Positions 1-6,447 of a stretch of 15,007 bases of DNA are shown here, piece after piece. Source of the stretch: Actinomycetes bacterium (GTDB lineage Bacteria; Actinomycetota; Thermoleophilia; Solirubrobacterales; 70-9); assembly GCA_023434465.1 (NCBI GenBank), contig JAEYSQ010000093.1, positions 1-15,007 on the forward strand, in the 5' to 3' direction. Made by a program: the position numbers and the translations under genes. Position 1 is the stretch's first letter; each line of letters starts with the position of its first letter. The notes below the pieces were generated by a model. The model was not told the origin of the DNA, searched no databases, and saw nothing but the letters and a program-made list of their open reading frames with translations.

Positions 1-4
1 TCAT
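1..4 (-). other. Probable start of the next gene after tig (clpP expected), cut by window edge
   Basis: Seen: on the minus strand an ATG lies at 4-2, preceded by AGGA (plus-strand tcct at 13-16) with an 8-base spacer, 32 bases after the tig stop. Known: in Actinobacteria tig is commonly followed by clpP genes and clpX. Inferred: the next gene of the tig transcript starts here. Only one codon is in the window, so its identity cannot be read. Confidence 0.35.
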
Positions 5-36
5 GTTGGCAATCCTATAGAGGCGGGTAGCCCGGG

Positions 37-1443
37 TTACTGCCCGGACTCCTTCTCTTCCTCGGAGGTCGCGTCCGCGTCCGACTCGGCATCCTCCGCC
101 TCGTCGTCGCCGATGCCCCAGAGCTTCTTGGCGGCATCCTCGGCGGACATTTCGGTTGACTCGGCCGATTCGGCGATCACGTCCATCGCCTTGCGGACCT
201 TGATGTCGGCGATGACCATCTCGTGGCGGCCGTCGCGCTTCAGACGTTCGAGCAGCTTGGCACCCGTCGTGCGTTCGTGCGAGGCCGCGTGTTCGAGTTC
301 CTCGGCCATCTCCTCGTCGGTGACCTCGATGCCTTCGGCGTCGGCCACGGCGACCAGGACCGCCTCGCGGCGGATCTCCTGGTCGGCGTCGTCGAGCGAC
401 TCGTCGATGATCTCGTCGCGGGTCTTGCCCTGCATCTGAAGGTAGGTATCGGGGTTCATGCCCTGCTGGGCCATCTGGCGCTCAACCCGGTCCCACCGTT
501 CTTCGCCCCGGGCCCGGAGGATGTCCTCGGGGATCCCGACCTTGGCGTTCTTGACCGCGGCATCGACGGCGGCGACCCGAAACTCCTGTTCGATCCGCTC
601 CTCGGCCGACTCACCCAGCTTCTCGGCGATGTCGGCGCGCAGTTCCGCGATCGTGTCGAACTCGGAGGCGTCGGCGGCGAAATCATCGTCGGCTTCGGGC
701 GTCTGCTTGACCCGGATCTCCTTGACCGAAACCTTGAAATCTGCGTTCTGACCGGCCAGTTCCGCCGCCCCGTAATCCTCGGGGAAGTTCACGTTGACCG
801 CGACCTCGTCACCGGGTTTGGCACCGATCATCTGTTCTTCGAAGTCATCGATCAGCTGGCCGGAACCGATCTCGATCGTGTGATCGGTGGCACTGCCGCC
901 CTCGAACTCGACCCCGTCGAGCGAGCCGACGAAGTCGACCAGCACCTGGTCGCCTTCCTCGGCGGGACGGTCGACCACGTCGAGGCTGGCGTGGGCTTCG
1001 AGCATGCGGTCGATCTCACGGTCGATCACCTCGTCTGGCACATCGGAGCCGGCCTTCTCGACCTTGAGCCCCTTGTACTCACCGAGTTCGGCCGCCGGAC
1101 GGACACCGACTTCGTACTTGAACTCGACCGCCTCGCCTTCACTGGTCGGTGCCTTGGTGATTTCCACCTCGGGCGAGCCGATCGGCACGATTCCCGAGGC
1201 GTACACGGACTGCTGATACCACTCGGGAAGTGCTTCCTGGATCGCCTCCTGGAAGACGGTTTCGTAACCGAGACGCTGGATCGCCAACGAGGGCGGGGCC
1301 TTGCCCTTGCGGAATCCGGGCATGCGCATCTCGCGGGCCAGGGCTCGGGCGGCCCGCTGGACCTGGACGGACACATCGTCGGCCGAAACTTCGACCTCGA
1401 CTCGTGCCCTCGAATCTTCTAGTTCAGTAACGGTGGTCTTCAA
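37..1443 (-). CDS. tig: Trigger factor, ribosome-associated chaperone and peptidyl-prolyl isomerase
   Basis: Binds the ribosome near the exit tunnel and shields nascent chains in the cytoplasm; its FKBP-like domain isomerises prolyl bonds. The protein is 468 aa from a TTG start at 1443. Domains: ribosome-binding N-terminus at about 1-115, with signature GFRKGKAP at 43-50; FKBP-type PPIase at about 160-246; helical SurA-like chaperone domain at about 250-430; then an acidic, probably disordered tail of about 35 residues rich in D and E. The TTG was chosen because the protein then begins LKTTVTELED and the signature falls at 43-50, its position in E. coli trigger factor. An in-frame ATG at 1563 would add 40 non-family residues and run into the divergent gene. 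No Shine-Dalgarno precedes the TTG; an 8-codon leader ORF overlaps it. The gene reads towards a probable clpP. Identity is very secure, the start fairly so. Confidence 0.97.
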   Translation of the reverse strand: MKTTVTELEDSRARVEVEVSADDVSVQVQRAARALAREMRMPGFRKGKAPPSLAIQRLGYETVFQEAIQEALPEWYQQSVYASGIVPIGSPEVEITKAPTSEGEAVEFKYEVGVRPAAELGEYKGLKVEKAGSDVPDEVIDREIDRMLEAHASLDVVDRPAEEGDQVLVDFVGSLDGVEFEGGSATDHTIEIGSGQLIDDFEEQMIGAKPGDEVAVNVNFPEDYGAAELAGQNADFKVSVKEIRVKQTPEADDDFAADASEFDTIAELRADIAEKLGESAEERIEQEFRVAAVDAAVKNAKVGIPEDILRARGEERWDRVERQMAQQGMNPDTYLQMQGKTRDEIIDESLDDADQEIRREAVLVAVADAEGIEVTDEEMAEELEHAASHERTTGAKLLERLKRDGRHEMVIADIKVRKAMDVIAESAESTEMSAEDAAKKLWGIGDDEAEDAESDADATSEEEKESGQ

Positions 1444-1466
1444 GGTCGAATGAGGGTATCGGGCAT
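1440..1466 (-). CDS. Possible 8-codon leader ORF overlapping the tig start
   Basis: On the minus strand ATG at 1466 opens MPDTLIRP and stops at TGA 1442-1440. The stop overlaps the tig TTG (1443-1441) in the arrangement TTGA. A GGAGGAG lies 13 bases upstream, which is far for a Shine-Dalgarno; a weaker GAGAAG is close to the ATG. Inference: terminating ribosomes could re-initiate at the TTG, which has no ribosome-binding site of its own. It could equally be a chance reading frame. Confidence 0.3.
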   Translation of the reverse strand: MPDTLIRP

Positions 1467-1532
1467 GGCTTCTCGCCGTCTCCTCCGCCGCTCGAGACGC
1501 AACTCGGGGATACCGGACGGGTTTAGTGTGGC
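1444..1532. promoter_or_regulatory. Divergent intergenic region between tig and the secreted-protein gene
   Basis: These 89 bases must hold the signals for transcription in both directions. A TAGTGT hexamer (1524-1529) resembles an actinobacterial -10 (TANNNT), but it ends only 3 bases before the GTG at 1533, too close for a normal start. On the minus strand, GATACCCT lies 9 bases before the tig TTG. No convincing -35 element or operator was seen. Confidence 0.35.
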
Positions 1533-3203
1533 GTGATCGTCCGTCACCATTCCTATCTGGCATTGGTGCTGTGCGCGCTGCTCTTCGGTATCGGGTCCGG
1601 CGCCGCGCAGGCGAAGCAGGGAGCCTGGATCAGCCCGGCCAAAACGATCGCTACCGTAAATGAGGGCCGGAGCCCGTTGGACGTCCAGGTCGGCGTAGAC
1701 GAGAATCGGACGGCAGTTGCGGCCTGGCTGGTCGATGATCCCGGCGAACCCTTGGAGTACGACGACGACACGAGCACTGTGATGGTTGCTGTCCGGCCTC
1801 CAAACGGCAAGTTCGGCAAGCCTTTTGCCTTGACCGGGGGCGGGCATCATCTTTCGAATCTGACGCTGGTCGGTGGCACCGCAGGTACACCCCTGGTCTG
1901 GCAGCGGACCGACGACGAATCGATTTACGCCCGGACAAGACCCCCGGGAGGTTCATTTGAGCCCGCCGTCAAGCTAGCCGGCGGGAATCTGATCGGCAGC
2001 GAAATACAGGCGGCGAGCGGTCGCGACGGAACCACCGCGGTCGTATGGGTCAGGCACCGCTACATGCAGTCGAGCTTCGTCCAGGCGTCGGTGCGGGAAC
2101 CCGGCGGGCAGTTCAGCCAGCCGATCGACCTCCCCGACGACGCGACCCGGGCGGCCTACGATCCGGTCGTCGCGGTCGCTGATGACGGGCGGGTCACGGT
2201 CGCCTGGCAGCTGTGGGGACTCGGCATCCGGGTTTCGGAACGGCCCGCAGGAGGTTCGTTCGGCGTCCCGAGTGAGGCAAGCAGTGGCGACCGGGACCAC
2301 TACCCACAGGTCGGGGTCGGCCCGGACGGCGCCACGACTGTGGCATGGATGAGGTACTCCGAGTTCGGGCAGGACCTCTACGCCACCACGAGAGCTCCGG
2401 GCGGTGAGTTCCCGCTGCCCTCCCGGTTGACCGCTGGTGCCGATCCGGAGCGGTTCGACATGGCGATCGCCGGCGACGGGAGAGCCACCTTGCTCTGGTA
2501 CCTCAACACGAGTGAGGGTGATCCCGATTACGGCTACTTCGATTTCAGCTACACGCGAATGATCAGCTGGATGCCCGGGGCTGAACCGCTAACCAAGCGG
2601 CTGGGGCGGGTCTTGGGCTGGGACGAAGGTGGCGGATCTCTCGCGGCCTCCTCCGACGGTTCGACGACTTTCGTCTGGCCGAACGCGTGCGGCCGCGACT
2701 CGACCGGCCTCATGTCTTCGACCTGGACTGCCGACGGCAGTCTGACCGAACCGGTCCTGATCGATAGCGACCAGCCCCACTCGACCAGCCTCGCGGCCGG
2801 CCCCGACGGCAATGCGGTCGCGGTCTGGGCTGATTTCAGAAACGAGGGAACGCTGATCCGGACCGCCTCCACCGTGCCTGCCTACTGCGCGAAATCTTCG
2901 ATGACCCTCGGCAAACTGACCCGGAACAGGAAGCGTGGAACCGCTGCCCTCACGGTTCATCTCGGTTCCCGAGGCAAGATCTCGACCCTGCCTTCGCCGT
3001 GGGTCAAGCCAGCGATCACCCGCGCTAAGGCGCCCGGCACATACCGGGTAAGAGTCGTGCCGCGGGGCCCGGCCAGGCGCCTTCTTCGACGGACCGGATG
3101 GGCGGAGATCAAGGTGCGCATCCGCTTCGACCCCGCCACAGTGCCCTGTCAGAACGTGACCAGGCACAAAGAGGTAGTCCTGATCCGAAAGTCCCACCGG
3201 TAG
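1533..3203 (+). CDS. Secreted repeat protein with C-terminal Ig-like domain, function unknown
   Basis: A 556-aa protein. Residues 1-27 form a signal peptide (basic start, hydrophobic 8-22, likely cleavage after AQA), so it is exported. Residues about 55-445 hold at least six degenerate repeats of about 45-55 residues. Each has a strand like TTVAW or TAVVW followed by a turn such as RAPGGEF or REPGGQF and a short P/L-rich strand (around 61, 119, 168, 222, 268, 317, 378, 428). This suggests a beta-propeller-like fold. Residues about 455-556 form a separate Arg/Lys-rich beta domain (RRLLRRTGWAEIKVRIRF near 515-532) of a type I recall from Thermoleophilia surface proteins. Cys452 and Cys539 flank that domain and may pair. 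The GTG at 1533 is the first possible start, since TAG at 1524 is in frame. No Shine-Dalgarno is visible. No catalytic motif was recognised; an adhesive or structural role is only a guess. Confidence 0.85.
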   Translation: MIVRHHSYLALVLCALLFGIGSGAAQAKQGAWISPAKTIATVNEGRSPLDVQVGVDENRTAVAAWLVDDPGEPLEYDDDTSTVMVAVRPPNGKFGKPFALTGGGHHLSNLTLVGGTAGTPLVWQRTDDESIYARTRPPGGSFEPAVKLAGGNLIGSEIQAASGRDGTTAVVWVRHRYMQSSFVQASVREPGGQFSQPIDLPDDATRAAYDPVVAVADDGRVTVAWQLWGLGIRVSERPAGGSFGVPSEASSGDRDHYPQVGVGPDGATTVAWMRYSEFGQDLYATTRAPGGEFPLPSRLTAGADPERFDMAIAGDGRATLLWYLNTSEGDPDYGYFDFSYTRMISWMPGAEPLTKRLGRVLGWDEGGGSLAASSDGSTTFVWPNACGRDSTGLMSSTWTADGSLTEPVLIDSDQPHSTSLAAGPDGNAVAVWADFRNEGTLIRTASTVPAYCAKSSMTLGKLTRNRKRGTAALTVHLGSRGKISTLPSPWVKPAITRAKAPGTYRVRVVPRGPARRLLRRTGWAEIKVRIRFDPATVPCQNVTRHKEVVLIRKSHR

Positions 3204-3211
3204 CGACGGCC

Positions 3212-3787
3212 TCAGGCGGGACGGACTGCTTCGCCGCGCTCGAGCATTTCGCAGACCTCGCGGATCTTCCGGATGCGCGTCTCCGGCCTCTTCACGGTCT
3301 GGATCCGGTGCAGGGCGGCGAATCGGCTCTGACCGTCGAGAGCTTCGAACGATTCGGTCAGCTTTTTCTCCTTGAGAGCGAGGGCGAGATCGTCCGGGAT
3401 CACGGCGTTGGCGGGGCTGTCATAGGCCGCTTCCCAGCGACCGTCTGCCTTGGCGCGCTCCACCTCGGCCAGCCCGGCCGGCCGCATCCGACCTTCCTTG
3501 ATCAGTCCTTCCGCCTTTTCGCAGTTGATCTTCGACCACTTGCTTCGCTTCCGCCTCGGAGTCAGACGCTGGCGGTAGCGGTCCTCGTCGATCCGCCTGC
3601 TCTGACTGTCGATCCAGCCGAAACAGAGCACCGTGTCAACGATCTCCGCCCAGGTCAGCGACTTGACGCCGGTGTGCTTCTTGTGGATCTCGACCCAGAG
3701 CTCGTCGACGGTCTCGCCGTTCTCTTCCAGCCAGGCCTCGAGCTGGGTCCCGTCCTCGAAGTGGATCAGCAGATACTCGTCGCTCAT
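3212..3787 (-). CDS. YdeI/OmpD-associated (OmdA) family protein
   Basis: A 191-aa soluble protein, the usual length for this family (PF13376-type). Recognisable blocks in order: LWVEIHKKHTG at 30-40, GWIDSQ at 57-62, a PRR/WSKIN block at 77-88, the RMRPAGLAEVERAKADGRW region at 100-118, and IPDDL at 130-134. The family is linked by name to bacteriocin protection and to OmpD, but no biochemical activity is firmly established, and an outer-membrane role makes no sense in a Gram-positive-type lineage. The ATG at 3787 has a good Shine-Dalgarno, GAGGA (plus-strand tcctc at 3795-3799), 7 bases upstream. It overlaps the stop of the preceding 46-codon gene as ATGA, so it is probably translated by coupling as the last gene of the ctaG operon. 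Its stop lies 8 bases from the convergent stop at 3203. Confidence 0.88.
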   Translation of the reverse strand: MSDEYLLIHFEDGTQLEAWLEENGETVDELWVEIHKKHTGVKSLTWAEIVDTVLCFGWIDSQSRRIDEDRYRQRLTPRRKRSKWSKINCEKAEGLIKEGRMRPAGLAEVERAKADGRWEAAYDSPANAVIPDDLALALKEKKLTESFEALDGQSRFAALHRIQTVKRPETRIRKIREVCEMLERGEAVRPA

Positions 3788-3924
3788 CTTCCGTTCCTCT
3801 TCGCCTGGCGGTGAGCCTTCAGGGCCCTGGCGAAATCGAGGATGAAACCGACCAGACGGCCGACCGGGCCTGTTACGAGCCAGGCACGGAACGGGGCGCG
3901 TTTGAGAGGGCGGGTCTCACTCAC
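3784..3924 (-). CDS. Small 46-residue basic, amphipathic or membrane-associated protein, unknown
   Basis: A GTG at 3924 opens a 46-codon frame that starts MSETRPLKRA and stops at TGA 3786-3784. Seen: GGAG (plus-strand ctcc 3932-3935) sits 7 bases before the GTG; the start overlaps the last 8 bases of the upstream spermidine-synthase-like gene; the stop overlaps the next ATG as ATGA. The frame fills exactly what would otherwise be a 129-base gap inside a tightly overlapping operon, and its third positions are GC-rich like those of its neighbours. The protein has a basic N-terminus, a hydrophobic or amphipathic stretch at about 14-35 containing TGPVGRLVGFILDF, and a strongly basic tail (KAHRQAKRNGR). 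This fits a peripheral or single-pass membrane peptide, perhaps a partner of the adjacent membrane proteins. No family was recognised. That it is a real gene is likely; any function is unknown. Confidence 0.65.
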   Translation of the reverse strand: MSETRPLKRAPFRAWLVTGPVGRLVGFILDFARALKAHRQAKRNGR

Positions 3925-5467
3925 CGGCGTACTCCAGAAGTGAGAGATCGACCAGCCACTCGACCGGGGCGTGGTCGTCGGTCCAGATGTCTCCCCCGGT
4001 CAGCCCGGGCCGGGTGCGGATCGCGGTGTCACGGGCAAGCTCGTGAAGCGCGTCGGGGATCGGCGGGTTTTCGCCTTCGGTGGCGCGGAGGATGTTGCCT
4101 GGTTCGATCGGCTCTGCCGAGCCGATCAGCATCGTGTTTGTGTCAGTGACCGGATCGCGCAGGACGAAGGGGAGCGCCCTCTTCAGGGTCGCGGTCAGGT
4201 TTTCCTCGAGGGCGTCGCTGCTCTCCGGATGGCCGACGTTGATCAGCACCACCCCACCCGGTTTCAGCCGGTCACGGACCAGCTCGAAGAACTCCTCGGT
4301 CGCCATGTAGAACGGATTGTAAGGCTGGTGGTAGGCATCTACCATGATCACGTCATAGACCGGCTCCGCCGAACGCAACCAGGGTCGGGCGTCCTCGCTG
4401 AAGACCTCCATGTTCGGGTTCTCCATACCGAAATAGTCCCGTCCCACATCGCTCACCTTGCCGTCGATCTCGACCGCATCGACCCTGGTCTTTGGATAGA
4501 AGCGGCCGTAGGCACGAGCGACGGTTCCCGCCGCGTTGCCGAGGATCGCGATTCGATCCGGCCAACCCGGCCCCCGGTCCGGTCCGGTCGCACCGGTGAT
4601 CCTCGGGGCCGCCGCAAAGGGCAGCACCAGATGCTCGTCCCAGTAGTTGCCGACCAGATACTCGCCGGGCCGGTAGATCGAGTGGATCGCCTGCCCCTCG
4701 TTCAATTCCAGCCGCCGTTCACCGTCATCCAACTCGACCACGCGGACGTACTGGTGCGGGGTCTCCGTCTCGAAGATCACCTCGCCATCGCCGGAAGCCT
4801 TGATCGTGCCGACCGGGATCAGCGATGCGCAGGCGACCGCCGCGGGAATCAAGGCGGGCCAGAGCTTCCGCACGCCGACCGAAGCGACCACCGCGACCAG
4901 CAGGGCGAACAGGATGAAGGTTCGCTGGGTGCCGATCAGAGGGATCGTGACCATCGCCGAGAGCAGGGTGCCGACCAGGGAGCCGGCGGTCGAGAGTGCG
5001 TAAAGGCGTCCGGCCAGCTGACCGGCGTGCGCGACATCCGAGGAGTCCATCGCGATCCTGAGTGCCCAGGGCGAGACCGCGCCGAAGATCATCACCGGGA
5101 TCGCCAGCAGGACCAGCACCCCGACCAGTGAGCCGGCGAAGACGCCGACCGAAAGTTCGTCGAAAGCGTCGACCGATGCTCCGAGGAAGGGTCTTGCGAA
5201 GAACGGGATCAGGGTGACCAGAACCGCCCCGCCAAGCACGGTCCAGCAGAGCGAGCGGAGCTCCGGGCGTCGGTCGGCCAGCTTGCCGCCCAGCCAGTAC
5301 CCGATCGAGAGCGCGACCAGCACGATCGCGATCGTGTTCGCCCAGACGATCGTCGAGTCACCGAAATAGGGCGCCAGCAGGCGGGCACCGGCGATCTCCG
5401 CACCCATGGTGCAGGCGCCGGTCGTAAAGACGAGCAGGCCGAGGTAGCGGCTACTGGCCTGTGACAT
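3917..5467 (-). CDS. Membrane-anchored spermidine-synthase-like (fused MFS/spermidine synthase type) protein
   Basis: A 516-aa protein. Residues about 9-220 contain roughly seven hydrophobic segments (near 9-30, 39-61, 75-92, 105-130, 155-178, 181-199, 203-220). A small beta region at 235-280 follows, and then a Rossmann-fold aminopropyltransferase/methyltransferase-like domain at about 303-440. The nucleotide-binding loop is ILGNAAG (308-314), with acidic VEID (332-335), EDAR (358-361) and VDAYHQPYNP (376-385). True spermidine synthases usually carry a GGGDG-type loop and a D-x-x-D pair. Here the loop lacks the acidic residue and the second Asp position is His, so classical putrescine aminopropyl transfer is doubtful. 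ATG 5467 was chosen because MSQASSRYLG leads straight into the first membrane segment; the frame extends to a GTG at 5566 through coding sequence of ctaG. It overlaps the ctaG stop by 17 bases, so the two are co-transcribed. The substrate is unknown. Confidence 0.85.
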   Translation of the reverse strand: MSQASSRYLGLLVFTTGACTMGAEIAGARLLAPYFGDSTIVWANTIAIVLVALSIGYWLGGKLADRRPELRSLCWTVLGGAVLVTLIPFFARPFLGASVDAFDELSVGVFAGSLVGVLVLLAIPVMIFGAVSPWALRIAMDSSDVAHAGQLAGRLYALSTAGSLVGTLLSAMVTIPLIGTQRTFILFALLVAVVASVGVRKLWPALIPAAVACASLIPVGTIKASGDGEVIFETETPHQYVRVVELDDGERRLELNEGQAIHSIYRPGEYLVGNYWDEHLVLPFAAAPRITGATGPDRGPGWPDRIAILGNAAGTVARAYGRFYPKTRVDAVEIDGKVSDVGRDYFGMENPNMEVFSEDARPWLRSAEPVYDVIMVDAYHQPYNPFYMATEEFFELVRDRLKPGGVVLINVGHPESSDALEENLTATLKRALPFVLRDPVTDTNTMLIGSAEPIEPGNILRATEGENPPIPDALHELARDTAIRTRPGLTGGDIWTDDHAPVEWLVDLSLLEYAGE

Positions 5468-6443
5468 CGCCACCTGCGTCTCCGGCCCGGATCCGCTTCT
5501 CAAGCAGTTCCGCGTGGCCGGCCTTGACCGCCCGCTCGATCCGCGCTTCGTCGACCTCCAACCCACGGTCGTAGGCGAGGTCGATCAGATCCTGTTTCTG
5601 GGTCGACTGCTTCGCCGCTTCGAAGAAAGTCCAGGCCAGGATGCCAAGGATCAGGAACGTGCCCTCGACCATCATGATCACCCCCGCCGTGCTCTGGTCC
5701 TGAATCGCCGAGATTCCCCACTTGAGATGACCCTCGTCGTAGTTGTTGTAGAGCGTGAACTGGGTCCACATGAGGATGTTGCCGAGGATCGCAGCGACAA
5801 ACCGGACGATCACCACGTAGACGACCTTCCAGCCCGGCCCGAACCAGGTCGGGGTCGGCAACGGCCCGAAGACCGGCATCCAGATCAGGCAGCCGAACAT
5901 CAGGAACATGCCGTGCTCGAGACCGTGGATGAGCGCGCCGCCATAGGCCGCGTCGTACATCGCCGGTATGTGCCAGAAGAAGAGGTTGATCCCCCAGAGT
6001 GGCAGGGCCACGAAGGGGTTGGCGAGAACCTGAAGCCGGTCGAAGAGCTTGATCGCCAGGATCGGCTGGAGCATCGACCGGGTGAGACCGAGGACGATGA
6101 AGAGGCTGGCCAGGTCCCCGATCACCAGGTGCTCGACCATGTGGGCGATCACCAACTCCTCGGCCAGGTAACCCCAGGGGCTGAACAGCACGAAGCAGGC
6201 GAGGAAGAGACCGAAGCCAAAGGAGACCTGCCGCCAGACGGGGACCGGCCGCCCGGCCCAGGACAGGGTCATCGCCCGGTGCCAGTAGAGCACCACGGCA
6301 GCGGTCAGCGGAATCAGCTCGAGCATCGCGACGACAGCCGGACTGATCTCGGCGAACGGGGCTGTCGGAAGCAGATCCACGGCCCTCCAGCGTACCGGCG
6401 GGAGGATCTCGCGGATCGCCGCCATCGGCGCTGGTAGGTTCAC
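5451..6443 (-). CDS. ctaG: CtaG-type (caa3) cytochrome c oxidase assembly protein
   Basis: A 330-aa polytopic membrane protein with seven predicted membrane segments (about 35-57, 72-92, 101-121, 143-164, 173-195, 205-227, 252-276) and a charged C-terminal tail. Family hallmarks are visible: HMVEH at 101-105, WHIPAMYD at 157-164, HGLEHGMF at 173-180, and DQSTAGVIMM at 249-258. The conserved histidines (101, 105, 158, 173, 177) are candidate metal ligands. Known: Caa3_CtaG proteins help assemble the copper centre of caa3-type oxidases. No oxidase subunit gene is in the window. The GTG start at 6443 has GAGGA (plus-strand tcctc 6453-6457) 9 bases upstream, and that site lies inside the first codons of the divergent GH15 gene. 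An ATG at 6425 is a possible later start but has no Shine-Dalgarno. It is the first gene of a minus-strand operon down to 3212. Confidence 0.9.
   Translation of the reverse strand: MNLPAPMAAIREILPPVRWRAVDLLPTAPFAEISPAVVAMLELIPLTAAVVLYWHRAMTLSWAGRPVPVWRQVSFGFGLFLACFVLFSPWGYLAEELVIAHMVEHLVIGDLASLFIVLGLTRSMLQPILAIKLFDRLQVLANPFVALPLWGINLFFWHIPAMYDAAYGGALIHGLEHGMFLMFGCLIWMPVFGPLPTPTWFGPGWKVVYVVIVRFVAAILGNILMWTQFTLYNNYDEGHLKWGISAIQDQSTAGVIMMVEGTFLILGILAWTFFEAAKQSTQKQDLIDLAYDRGLEVDEARIERAVKAGHAELLEKRIRAGDAGGDVTGQ
6435..6440 (+). promoter_or_regulatory. Candidate -10 element for a leaderless GH15 transcript
   Basis: TAGGTT fits the actinobacterial -10 pattern TANNNT and ends 7 bases before the ATG at 6448, so transcription would start at or next to the start codon. 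No Shine-Dalgarno is seen before this ATG. The hexamer lies inside the ctaG coding region, right at its 5' end. No clear -35 was found. Confidence 0.35.
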
Positions 6444-6447
6444 CGCG

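Noticed and set aside
223..1422. A 399-codon plus-strand open frame opposite tig
   Set aside because: It lies wholly antisense to an unmistakable trigger factor. Long open antisense frames are expected where codons end in G or C. The translation has no family motifs.
1444..1563. N-terminal extension of trigger factor to ATG 1563
   Set aside because: The extra 40 residues are not part of the family, would misplace the GFRxGxxP signature, and overlap the start of the divergent gene.
3971..5131. A 386-codon plus-strand open frame opposite the spermidine-synthase-like gene
   Set aside because: The product is rich in D, R, H and Q with no hydrophobic core, a typical shadow of a membrane protein gene on the other strand.
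5514..6437. A 307-codon plus-strand open frame opposite ctaG
   Set aside because: Antisense shadow. CtaG motifs and the overlap with the downstream gene fix the coding strand as minus.
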